Assembly: GCA_016110215.1 (NCBI GenBank)
Contig: JADWQD010000016.1
Span: 620,001 to 684,000 of the forward strand
Reading direction: 5' to 3'
DNA: 64,000 nucleotides
Source: Capronia americana
Taxonomy: Eukaryota; Ascomycota; Eurotiomycetes; Chaetothyriales; Herpotrichiellaceae
In this document: positions 18,616-28,559 of the stretch, piece by piece
Layout of the letters: each line of letters begins with the position of its first letter
How positions within the stretch are numbered: position 1 is the stretch's first letter
Translations under genes and position numbers: made by a program
The notes under the pieces: generated by a model
Told to the model about the DNA's origin: nothing
Seen by the model: only the letters and a program-made list of their open reading frames with translations
Databases searched by the model: none

Positions 18616-19830
18616 ATGGCGCCGCCGTCACCCCTGCGAGACCCGATCGAGTATTCACCCACAACGTCGAGTTTCCTCTCCTCGACCTCCAATGCGATCA
18701 CGTCCACGTCAGCATCAGTACGGCGGAATCTGTTCTCGACTCATCTATCACGACGACCGGCTTCCGGAGCACAACCGCCTCAGTTTGACGGGCAAAATGA
18801 CACTCCAGCCCACCAACAGCAACCTCAGCAGCAGCAGCAGTACGGAAGCAACCTGCCGCGACTGCGGAGCCATCAACGCTCAGTATCGACCCCGTCCCTC
18901 TCACCGTCCCCGCCACGATCATCGCCCTTCCATAATGTTCTCGATGGCGGCAGCGCAGCCTTCATCCCTCCTCCCATTCCACAACTATCCCCTCCCCATC
19001 GCGCCGCCGTAGCTGAAGGGTACGATCCCACAGTTTCGCCGAACCGACCTCTCAGTCCACGTTCCTCTGCCGCACTATTTCCCAATCAATCCATCATTGC
19101 ATTAAATCCGATCACCGGGCGTCCTGTGCTCCCCAAATTACCCGTCCTTCCCAGCCGCTTGACGCTCACAGACTCGGACGACGAAACGGCCGAGGACCGA
19201 GAACCCCGCGACGGTCAGGGCGAAGTCGAAGGTGAGGACGACGAAGACATCGAAGTACATCACGCCCGCACCGTGGCAGGGGAAGGCTTCTCCGACGACG
19301 AATTCCACGATCGAGCCGCCCAAGCCTCCACTCGCCGAACCGACCATCGCGTACGACGACAGCAAAATCTATACGGCCACGGCCATGACCACGATCAACC
19401 ATCTGCCGCCTCGGTCGCCCGGGCCCGCACCACACACACGCATGCTCACGCCCACACACGCACGCACACCGACGCCCAAGCCGCGGCAATGGCCGCCGCC
19501 CGTGCGCAAGCCGAAGCCGTAGCCCTGGACGAATTGGATTCCGAGCGCCGCGACCGCGAACGCATCGAGCGATTCCTCCGCGACATGATGTCCCGGCAAC
19601 GCGCCCGCGCCAAGGGCAAATCCGCGGCATCGAGCACCGTAGCGGCAGCGGCAGCAGAAGACGAGGACGAGGATGAGGAGGCCCAAGAGGAGAAGGAGGA
19701 GTTGATGGGCTTGATCATGGGGAGTCTACGGCGGGAGGTCGGCCGCGCGGAGGAGGAGGGATGGATGTTTGGCGAGAGTCCCGGCATGGGCGCAATGGTC
19801 GGGAGGGACGAGGTTGGCGTCTACGACTGA
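18616..19830 (+). CDS. unknown low-complexity protein
   Basis: A single open frame of 404 residues from ATG 18616; no family recognised. It looks largely disordered. Features in order: a Ser/Thr-rich head, a Gln tract (HQQQPQQQQQY, about 67-77), Ser/Pro clusters with SP/TP sites suited to proline-directed kinases, a short hydrophobic patch NQSIIALNPITGRPVLPKLP (about 157-176), an acidic run (GEVEGEDDEDIEVHH), an alternating His/Thr tract (TTHTHAHAHTRTHTDAQ) encoded by CA-rich repeats, and a charged, helical C-terminal third containing SERRDRERIERFLRDMM and an acidic EDEDEDEEAQEEKEEL. The conserved-looking parts are the hydrophobic patch and the C-terminal helix. Codon use and the lack of internal stops over 1.2 kb argue it is real. 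A nuclear or scaffold role is only a guess. Confidence 0.7.
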   Translation: MAPPSPLRDPIEYSPTTSSFLSSTSNAITSTSASVRRNLFSTHLSRRPASGAQPPQFDGQNDTPAHQQQPQQQQQYGSNLPRLRSHQRSVSTPSLSPSPPRSSPFHNVLDGGSAAFIPPPIPQLSPPHRAAVAEGYDPTVSPNRPLSPRSSAALFPNQSIIALNPITGRPVLPKLPVLPSRLTLTDSDDETAEDREPRDGQGEVEGEDDEDIEVHHARTVAGEGFSDDEFHDRAAQASTRRTDHRVRRQQNLYGHGHDHDQPSAASVARARTTHTHAHAHTRTHTDAQAAAMAAARAQAEAVALDELDSERRDRERIERFLRDMMSRQRARAKGKSAASSTVAAAAAEDEDEDEEAQEEKEELMGLIMGSLRREVGRAEEEGWMFGESPGMGAMVGRDEVGVYD

Positions 19831-20434
19831 GATGTGAATTCTGGGTGTGCAGCACCCACCGGGCATTGGGCCCGTGATGTGTGGAATGACTTCCCGTTCC
19901 CACTTGTTCGAATATCATCCGGCAGGGTTTTTCTATTTGTGGACGCGTCTTGAACGGTCAACTTAGATCGGGACTCGGCGCAATGTGAGCAATGACCTGA
20001 GGGCGTGGACTCTGGCACGCCAACGACTTATGATTTCACGAGCCATGACCAGTCAATGAGCTAGACTAGCTGTACCAGAACGCGCATCAGGACAGCATAG
20101 CAATGAGAAAGACGATAAATTCCGCTTCGAGGTCGTCCGCGCACGCAGCGATATATTGTCTTCGAGCCCACTGGTGTATGATGACTTATGATCTGCTAAT
20201 TCAGCTGTGGTGCGCTGAATTTATGTACGCACCACTAACGGATGGGACCGTCTAACAACAAGAACGGACGACGACGGCTCGATCCAATGTTGAGACGCCC
20301 AAAAGCTGCCTTCGCTCAGCTAGGATTGCTTGCTTCAACCATGGATGCTGCGTCGCTGGGATTCTACTGCATCTCGCCAATGCTCCCCCGGAATGTGCAT
20401 GCCCGTCTGTCCCGTGGTACAGCAAGACGCGAGC
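19831..20434. other. convergent intergenic region
   Basis: The 3' ends of the unknown protein gene (plus) and GET4 (minus) face each other. No coding region was recognised. Confidence 0.55.
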
Positions 20435-21650
20435 TCAATCTAGATCCATGGCCGGCGGCTTCTCGATTTCCTTCTTCGCTCCCGCGATAGGCTTGGGCGT
20501 TCCTGACCTGGGCGTCCCTCCTGGTTTGGCACCGCCGCCGCCGCCGCCACCGCCGCCACCGAACAGCATACTCCCCATCATGTCGAACAAGGGATTGCCC
20601 GACTGGCGCGGGATTTTGATCCCGAACCAGATTTCTCCGATGTGGGCGAGGGCTTCGCTCCATAGGCCCTCGACTTCCTTGAGGTGCGGGGCGTAGTATT
20701 TGGCCAGCTGCCTGAAGAGGGAGGAGTCGCCTTTCTGCGCCGCGAGGAGCAAGAGGGAGAGGAAGTTGAGCAGAGGGATCGACGGAAATATGCGTAGTGA
20801 GAGGCCGGATTTGGAAGATTCCAGCGGCTGTGACATGGCGAGGAGGGCTGGGTTGGACGTGGTTAGGTGGGATGTGAATGTCGACAGGGCGAGGTTTGCG
20901 GACGCGAGATTGCCGACCATCAAGTAGGGGAGCACCGAGCGAGAGGCGTAGATGGCGGCCAGGTGCGGCTGGTCGGTCCTATACCAGGTGTAGTGCACCG
21001 AGGCGAGGATGGGAGCCGACGCTGCTGTGCCGATGATGAGATGTCGTTCGGCGTCGTAGGCCTCTCCTTCTACAACGACCACCGAGCGTGTCAGTCAGTG
21101 ACTCTGCAGCGTTGTTTATCACGACCAGGCCAACATGTTATTTGTCCCCTTGTTCCCCAAACTCACCTTTGGCGAAAGCTTCGCCCACGGCATGATGGAT
21201 GTCTGCGTCTCCTCGCTCCAGGTCCCCGTACTTCGCACTCCACGTCACCATGTCGTTGACGAACCTCTTCCGCGTCGGCTCCTCGCTGGGAAAGGCGTGA
21301 AAGATCTCCAATAGTCTCTTCTTGTTCTCGTCATTGCACGGGTATTCGCCCTTTATGTAGACGTCGTTGACGAGCGTGACCGCAAGATCACCGCCCGAGC
21401 CTCCTTGTCCGGCGCGAAGAAGCAACAGGGCGCCATTGTACAGCACGTCGCAGGAGGAAGGGTAGTCTTGTGCTTTGAGGTAGCGAGCGGTAATCACACG
21501 GAGTTGCTGGTGTGCTTCGTAGAAGTTGCCTTCGGCGATTCTGCAGCACAAAGCGAGTGAGTGTGAGGACTCGATCCCTGGAGGCAGGCCAATGGTTCAT
21601 GCATACTTCTCTTTTTGCCGTGCGATGGTCTTTGCTATCTTGGCCGACAT
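20435..21650 (-). CDS. GET4: GET complex subunit Get4
   Basis: Three minus-strand exons, 21650-21607, 21540-21167 and 21069-20435, join in frame to 350 residues; both introns are GT-AG (66 and 97 bp). Exon 1 encodes only MSAKIAKTIARQKE plus two bases, and splicing gives QKEKIAEGNFYEAHQQLRVI, the classic Get4 alpha-solenoid start. Further family stretches are YPSSCDVLYNGALLLLRAG, FVNDMVTWSAKYGDLERGD and the central GTAASAPILASVHYTWYRTD. The C-terminus adds a run of ten Gly (GGC/GGT repeat at about 20526-20562) and a charged tail. Get4 with Get5 bridges Sgt2 to Get3, handing tail-anchored membrane proteins to the ER insertion pathway. Most of the length agrees with the usual 310-350 residues. 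Confidence 0.93.
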
Positions 21651-23123
21651 TACGACGGGCGGGTTGGGGTGCACGATATCAAAGCCCTACAATATACCGA
21701 GTGTCCAGGCGTCAATGGCAGACAGACGGTCACGACAGTCGAACTTGTCGACGCAGTCTCATAAGTCGACGTCATCCTCGCCTCGGTTGACAATTCTCCA
21801 AAATCCCGGCTTCACTTCTATCGTCTCTATCCCATGAGCCCACTCACAGCAGTGATTCGGGACAAGCAAGATGCGTATCATACGAGTAACAAGAGAAAAG
21901 ATACAGTACGAGTAGGTGTGGGCAGGTCCAGAATCCCACTCGACACCAAGGTGCTCAGTACGATCACCTCCAGGCCCGCTTGTGTAATGTTTGCGCGATC
22001 CACCTCTATGGACGGACCATCTAAGACCCAATTCCTCAGCTGTATCTCCCACCTATGGCATCCAACACTCATTTCGATCACCAGAACTCGCTCTCTTCAA
22101 TGGTATACTACTGACATGATAGACCCGCCGACTTCGAGGCCAGCGAACGAGAAGGCTACTTGAAGCCCAGCATGTTCGACAGCCCCGAGACTGCCAAACG
22201 AAATGTCTCCCATGGACACGGCCAGACTGGCCAGATCTCTGCCTTACATGTCGGGTTCATCGGTCGGGAGATGGAAAGCTCGCCTCGTCCCGCCTCCCTC
22301 TGCGCAGATGTCCCCTCTCAACCCGTGTCTAGATGGGTCGGGCCCTAATCAGTGGATCACCATGCAGGTGGTCCTCTCTGGGTCGATTATAAGTACCACG
22401 GACTGTCACCACGTCTGCGCTTCTTCTGGACTGCCATGTCGGGCGGACCGGCAGTTGAATTCTCTGAGCAGAACGGCCGAGCAGGGGAATAAGAGGCTGT
22501 TGGATTTAGGATTCGCGTATTGGATGTCGTTGGGGGCCCGTTGTTGGATTCTGTGGCCCCCTCAAAGTCCACACAACAGCGGAGAGATGATGGTCTCGAC
22601 TATCTACAGAAGCATCTCATGCTATTACAGTATCTTCCTTTCCGTGCTGGATTGTCACACCAAGTTTACGTAGAACTGAGCCAGAATGTCCCGCGACCAA
22701 CGCCAGGTTTGGTCGTCTGGGAGCTTCCGGGATCCATCCTTGAGGTGAAAAGGTGAATGTAACTCATCATTCGTCGAAAACCTGGAGCATGGCTGAAAGG
22801 TAAAAAAGGGGAACGCCACGCTCACTATATGTGCTGCAAGTCGTAGGGCAAGCGATGCCAACAACAATTGTCCCCCATCTCCCACCATGACGCCTTAAGA
22901 CCGTCTCGATATAACGCTGCTTATCCGAGAGTACCCGCCATGCACACGCTTCTCGGAACAGAGAAAAAAGTGGCCCTTCCAGTGCGTATTTTTTCCCGTC
23001 GGCCTAGAACTCCAATATATCATGCTCGCTGCAATTGCTGACACGGACGAGAGAGAAACGTGCAGGATCGGTTGCCCCAGCGTCATCGACGATAGAGAAC
23101 CCGCGCATATTTGGGATTTGCTG
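21651..23123. other. intergenic between GET4 and SSK1, one unexplained open stretch
   Basis: This holds the GET4 promoter and SSK1 3' region. A plus-strand open stretch at about 22113-22348, beginning after a stop and a possible TAG acceptor, encodes EASEREGYLKPSMFDSPETA followed by KRNVSHGHGQTGQ. It has coding-like composition but no recognised family, start codon or partner exon. The rest shows nothing recognisable. Confidence 0.4.
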
Positions 23124-25565
23124 TTATGGTTTGCCGTTTTCATCCTCCTCGGCCATACTCTCCAAGTTACCCCCGCTGGTATTGCTTCGGCTGCTCTTAT
23201 GGCTCCTAGCACCCGAGCCAGCGCCTGGACCGATCCCTTTCTTAGGCGTTCCGTTCTGCACGGGGGTTGTTGCTCTCTCGACAGAACTGGTTGACCCTGT
23301 GCTCGTACTGTCCTTCTTGGTGGTTGGTAGAGGTCGTGAGAACATGGCTTTGAGTGCGGCCCTTGCTTTGGCCTTTTCTTCCTTCTCTGCTGCCTTCTTG
23401 GCGGGGTCTTCAGCCATTTCGTCGGCGTACTTTTTCCATTTCCTCCAGCCATCAAAGTCGATCAAGGCTTGCATACATCCCCATTCGGTGACTTTGCGCT
23501 CCATCCATACAAAATTGACAGGCTGTGGCGGCGGTTAGAGAGTGTGCAAAACGAAAGTTCAAGTCCGAGTGCTCACCTTTGTCAAGAAGTCATTACAGCC
23601 CGCAGCCAACGCTTCATGCCTGTCACTCTGCAAACTGCTCGCCGTCAAGGCCACAATGATGACAGGACTCTTGAATAAGCTTCGATCAGGCAGGGCATCG
23701 GCCTCGCCCAGGAGACTGCCATTCTTAGCGGGCGGTCTCAAGGCAGTCTCAATAGGGCTACCGCTGAAAACTCCGATGCCGTTGACCGCTTCCAGCCGCC
23801 GAATTTCCTTGGTCGCTTCCAGGCCGTTCATCACGGGAAGCTGGATATCCATCAAAACCAAGTGGAATCCACCCTGCTTCCACATGGACACTGCTTCCTT
23901 GCCGTTCATGGCGGACTTCCATCGCACGTTTAGCCTCTTCATAAAAGCTTCGAGCAATTTCAGGTTGATAACATTGTCCTCCACGAGCAACACATTGATC
24001 GGCGGGACAGGCAAGCTTTCACCCCCGGCCCCTGATTTGGTAGTAGCCTGAGGGTCACCGTTCACGGACTGGGCACCAAACGGGCCTTTCCTTCTCTTCG
24101 CTTTCTGACCTGGGTGTGGGGAAGAGACCCGATTTGGAGGTGTGATCGACGGCTTGTGTTCATTCGGTCCTTGAGCTGGGGGTGTTGGTAACGGTGGTGC
24201 CGATGGGACGGGGCCATTTATCGGTGCCTTAGACTCTGTGCCAGGTTAGCTTTCATGTCTCAAAATAGGGCTCGACGTACCCATGACTTGCCCGTTCGGC
24301 TGGACGGTGTGAAGGATCGTGGGACTGCTAGTGTGCTGTCTACCATATTTCGGTCTTGCGTGTCTCCTTTGTCCATGAGAGCCGGGACTCGGCAGCGGCG
24401 GCAGCTGACCAGTGGTCAAAACTGCCATGGAATGAGGAACAGAGTTCGGATGGGCAAGGTGAGGAGAGTGGAGCTGCATGGGAGGAAAGTACTCGCGGGC
24501 AGCTTCATCGGGGCGGAACTGCTCTGGGTAATAGTAGATATGGTGGTTGCCCGGTCGGGGAGACGCTCGAGGAGTAGTTCGGCGCGGCGGCACATCGATA
24601 ATGAGAGCTTCGTCGACCGTTTGACCGCCCGGATAATAGGCATCGAGGGTTTGGCCGATGGGCTCCTCTGGGCCCAAAGCACGCTCGGCGCTCACGTTCT
24701 TGTTGTTTTGTTCGCGACTGACTATTTTGAGGGTGATATCGGGGGAATCGATGCTTCGCCCGAGGGAATTGGCATATTTTTGAAGAATGACATCGCGCAC
24801 ATTATCGACCAGGTCGTCTTCGGCGACTTCGACTCTTGTCGCGGAGGCGCCTGCTCGTCTCACCCATATCTTTCTCTGCATCGCGCCGGCAGGATCATGT
24901 CGAATGCATGATTCCGGATCGACGGTCGGCACGGTCGGGCTGGAAGGTCGGTGCACCAAGACTCGCGGACAGCCGGGGTTAGGGCTCGGCGGAGTTGAAG
25001 GGCGGAGGGCGGTGTCGGGAGTATGATGACTGGTCAGAGGGCCGACGAGACGAGCAGAGGCAGCAATGGTTGTGAAATTGGATCGAGGATCAGTGACGGG
25101 ATGATGAAGATAATGTGAAGCAGGAGGCGCATCGACGAGCGCAGCAGAGCCCGACGCCGAGTCAGAGGGAGACGCAGAGGGAGACGGGGGTTCCGCATTT
25201 GTGGCTGATGCTGCCGCCCGAGGCTTGTCATTGGGCGAGAGTTCTCGCGGCGACACTCTGGCAGACCCGGATGCTGGAGGCCGGTCTCTCGCCCGCTCTG
25301 CCTCTCGCCCGTCCTTGCACTCTACAGCTTTCCGTTTGGCGTCTGACTTGGTCCGCCCACGGCGATGGAAATTGAAGTTGGCGAGCGTGGACAGCGTGGG
25401 CAGACTCCAGCCGCCGGACGACCGCTGACGCCCGCTGGCGGACTTGGCTTGTCGATCGTCGTGGCTGCTTGTGGCGCTGACATCGGTATCTGAAGCAGCA
25501 GCATTGGCACTCAGACTACGAAAGAGAGGGATTCGCGGCCGAGAGCGTGTTCGAGATAATGGCAT
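23124..25565 (-). CDS. SSK1: Ssk1-type response regulator of the HOG osmotic-stress pathway
   Basis: Three minus-strand exons, 25565-24281, 24235-23577 and 23522-23124, join in frame to 780 residues; introns are 45 and 54 bp. The N-terminal half is disordered but contains the Ssk1-typical segment IWVRRAGASATRVEVAEDDL and ANSLGRSIDSPDITLKIVSR. The receiver domain starts at NVLLVEDNVINLKLLEAFMK (509-528), with acidic pair E514-D515, phospho-acceptor D558 in LVLMDIQLPVMNGLEATKEI and conserved lysine K648 in DFLTKPVNF, a motif created by splicing exon 2 to exon 3. An insertion before PVIIVALTASS is usual in Ssk1. Unphosphorylated Ssk1 activates the Ssk2-type MAPKKK upstream of Hog1/SakA; phosphorelay from Sln1-type kinases via Ypd1 turns it off. 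The start is chosen at MPLSRTRSRPRIP; an in-frame ATG at 25661 would add 32 residues. Confidence 0.93.
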
Positions 25566-27014
25566 TCCGGCCGGCGTGACAGCACAGTGATCAAGGCAGG
25601 TGTTTGCGTGTAGAAACACCCATTCCGACTCATGCCTGGGCGGAGAAGAGTCGCCATTCATGCACCGACAGATACGGATGCTTGTAGATGCATATTGAAT
25701 GTCGAAGAAATGAATAGTTTTCACGGGAGCCGGAGAGAAATAAGTGAGGTGGGTGTCAACGAGTGGTGATAGCGGCCTCGCTAGCTGCAGGCGCGGTGCA
25801 GTAGCTGTGGGAAGGAGATAGGATATGGACAACAGCAGCAAGAGTGTCAGTCGATCGAGATACAAAGTTCGATTATTGTACGCTGCTTGCTGTGGATGGC
25901 CGCTTCCCGAGTCTCATTCAGGCTTCCTGCTTTGTTCGCCTTCCAATCAGAGGGAAACAAGAGCTGGCAGCGCTGGATAGAAGCAATCGCGCGTGAGGGG
26001 TTCACCGGTGCCCTCCTCCCAACGCGCATGAGATAAAATGCAATGCATACAGCTACACCGACCGGCAGGTTTCAATTTCTGTTGGCGCCACTTGCTCGCG
26101 AATCAGCTGCGTCGCTCAGCTCGCAATACTGCGAACCACGTCGCTCTCTCTCGGCGTCAGTGTTTCGATGCTTGTGTGACCAGCAAGAATCTGATCTTGT
26201 TTCATTCCTCGTCCCGGGAATCTGGACTTTTCTGTCGTGTGTGGCTCTCACTTTGCTGCTGGAGCGGCACTTCCATCCGTGGGCACGCTACAGTATAATA
26301 AAGGTCCGTCTGGAGTCTATCAGATTCATTAGCCTGTCCATGCTTATATGCGCCCACTTGGTCCCATGTCCATCGTGCCCTCGCAGACAGAATGCTTCGC
26401 TATGACTAAACGACACGAAGAAACCCGAGCAGGTTCCTTCTCCCAAGTCCACAACCTGACATGTCCGCGTGGTAAGCTATGCACAAGAATGCTGTCCAAG
26501 ATGGTCAACAATAAACCCCTGTCGCATTCCGTTCCGGAGCAATGCATGCCTCACGCCCGCCATAACAATCCTCCCGCTGTCCACAAAGCCACTTTCCCGC
26601 ACAATAAACAAAACCCAGTGCAGTCCTCGCTCCCTAGGCCAACCGAGTTGCAGCAATGCCAGTAACAGCGCTTCGATAATGACAGTGAGCACATGATGAT
26701 AAAACTCGCCCTCCTTCTCCGGTTTCTGTGGTTCCCTTCGCGGTCGAAGCCTGCTGCTTCAAGTTCAATAAACGCCATTCCGCTTACCCGCCTGCTCGTT
26801 GATTGCTGAAAGGGGAATCTGTGCTGGAAATTACATAACAACAATCTCACCAACTCAGCTTCTGACCAATTCAATAATATAGATAGCGACCTTTGCTTTC
26901 TGCCCACTGTAGCGCAGAGCATCCAGAGCTTCCGGAGACTCGGATGATTGCCTCTTGGTAAGTGGGAATCAACCATCCACTCACCCGTCTGTGCCAGACT
27001 TGAAGATACTACCT
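25566..27014. other. SSK1 upstream region and WHI3 3' region
   Basis: The SSK1 reading frame stays open upstream of the chosen start to 25865, but without family similarity. No other gene was recognised. The tandem arrangement places the WHI3 3' untranslated region at the right end. Confidence 0.45.
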
Positions 27015-28559
27015 TCACCTGCCGAGCATGTAATCAGGATACATGCCGCCCATTCCCGGTGCTGGAGCGCCATTACTCATGGGTATCCCCCGTACGTTAG
27101 GCCCGTGGCCGTTGCCGACAGGGAAGCCTTGGTTCACAAACGCTGCCTGGGGGACCACTCCATTGCCGACGCCCATGTTCAAGCCCGGGGGCGCCGATAG
27201 CCCCGGTGGCGGTCCATTGACCGTCGAGAATCCGCCAGGCGTCATGCTGGTGTACCCGTTGACGCCGATAGGTCCCGTGGCACTCAAAGGCGTGGGCGGG
27301 TTGTTGCTGCCAGGCTGGCCCGCTCGCACCCCAAGGGGATTTTTGGAAAAACTCAGGCGAATGCCACCCTTGACACTGTTGTGAAGCTGTGCTCCATACA
27401 GTTCGTTCAGAGCTTTCGTGGCGAACGAAATGTCCTCAAACTCCACAAAGCACATGGGTCCATTCTGTTTGGTCCGAAAGCACAGTCTTTTGTAACCCCT
27501 CTGCTTCGAAAACATGGCTTTCAATTCATCCTCGGATGTGTCAATCGGCAAGTTCCCGACGTAGAGAGTATTGCATGGCGGATTCTGGTCGGCTGGGTTG
27601 ACCGGCGGGTAATTGTGCCGGATGAAGGGTTGCGGGTAAGGCCCATTGGGACCTATCGTGCCGAATTGCGAGTGAGGCGTCCGGGATCCGACAGCAGATC
27701 GTGGCGATACATAGTTGTTCGCTGCGCCGTTGCCGATATTGGTGTTCAGGGAAAGCGCCGAAAACGCTGCCGTAGGCATGTGTTGGCTTGTCGACTTCTT
27801 GGACACGCCGTTCGTCGAAGAGCCGTGCATATATGCGAGGGGGTCCTTGAGCAGCTCGCCTGTGTCATCATCTGCGCCATCCTCGTCAATGACTTTTTTG
27901 CCGCTGGCTCGTGAACGATCCGCCAACGCACTCGCCACGGGCGACAGAGACGAAAATATGGCCTGTGGCTGCGGACTGTCCGAATTGGCATGTTCCAGGG
28001 GGGATCCGATCAAAGGTGGTGATGTCTTGTCCATGGCCTGAAAGGTGCCGTTGAAGCGTGACGACTTCTGCGCGCTGCTCATGGGGGGTGAGACCGACTG
28101 TGCCGCTTTGCGGGCTGCGAGAGGATCAATCGTATTGCGCCGGGGGACTGAAGCCATGGATGGCATGGATATGACCTCCACAATCATCTTGGCCTGCCCG
28201 GCTGTATTGGGCTTGCCATCCAGCATCGCTTGGGCTTCGGATGCCCCGGCGATGGAGGAAAATCTGGCGATTGCGGTGGCGAAGCCGGCATCATCGTCGT
28301 AATCGTTTGGGATGATTTCAGTGTCTTGTAGGTCCTTGGCAAACAACAGCATGGTGCGTACTGCCTCGGGGGTGGTATGCCGTGGTAGACGTCGCAGCAC
28401 AATGGTCGGCAGGGCCATGTGTACGGCTTCGTTCGCGCTTGACATCCGTCTATCCGCAGCCGCCATCTCGAAAGCTGCAGTGGACGGGGCCATGGTGTAT
28501 GGATATGCAAAGCTGGAGAGTATGCGTGTATCGAGAGGGCTGAGAGCAATCGCAGTCAT
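27015..28559 (-). CDS. WHI3: Whi3-family RNA-binding protein
   Basis: A single-exon, 514-residue protein from ATG 28559. A degenerate RRM-like N-terminal region (about 48-130, MALPTIVLRRLPRHTTPEAV) is followed by a Ser/Pro/Ala-rich linker. A canonical RRM occupies about 330-408: RNP2 LYVGNL (332-337) and RNP1 PMCFVEFE (368-375), ending GGIRLSFSKNPLGVR. The tail is Gly/Pro/Asn-rich. This arrangement, with the C-terminal SFSKNPLGVR signature, is that of yeast Whi3/Whi4 and their filamentous-fungus homologues. Whi3 binds mRNAs such as those of G1 cyclins and formins, forms condensates, and controls cell-cycle timing and polarity. The presence of a formin gene in the same window is noted only as context. 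Stability of the linker frame over 1.5 kb supports a real single exon. Confidence 0.92.
   Translation of the reverse strand: MTAIALSPLDTRILSSFAYPYTMAPSTAAFEMAAADRRMSSANEAVHMALPTIVLRRLPRHTTPEAVRTMLLFAKDLQDTEIIPNDYDDDAGFATAIARFSSIAGASEAQAMLDGKPNTAGQAKMIVEVISMPSMASVPRRNTIDPLAARKAAQSVSPPMSSAQKSSRFNGTFQAMDKTSPPLIGSPLEHANSDSPQPQAIFSSLSPVASALADRSRASGKKVIDEDGADDDTGELLKDPLAYMHGSSTNGVSKKSTSQHMPTAAFSALSLNTNIGNGAANNYVSPRSAVGSRTPHSQFGTIGPNGPYPQPFIRHNYPPVNPADQNPPCNTLYVGNLPIDTSEDELKAMFSKQRGYKRLCFRTKQNGPMCFVEFEDISFATKALNELYGAQLHNSVKGGIRLSFSKNPLGVRAGQPGSNNPPTPLSATGPIGVNGYTSMTPGGFSTVNGPPPGLSAPPGLNMGVGNGVVPQAAFVNQGFPVGNGHGPNVRGIPMSNGAPAPGMGGMYPDYMLGR

Noticed and set aside
16170..19830. Possible secondary-metabolite cluster around the FAD monooxygenase
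   Set aside because: Neighbours are housekeeping or unknown (GRS1, GET4, a low-complexity protein), and no polyketide synthase, peptide synthetase, terpene cyclase or pathway regulator is present.
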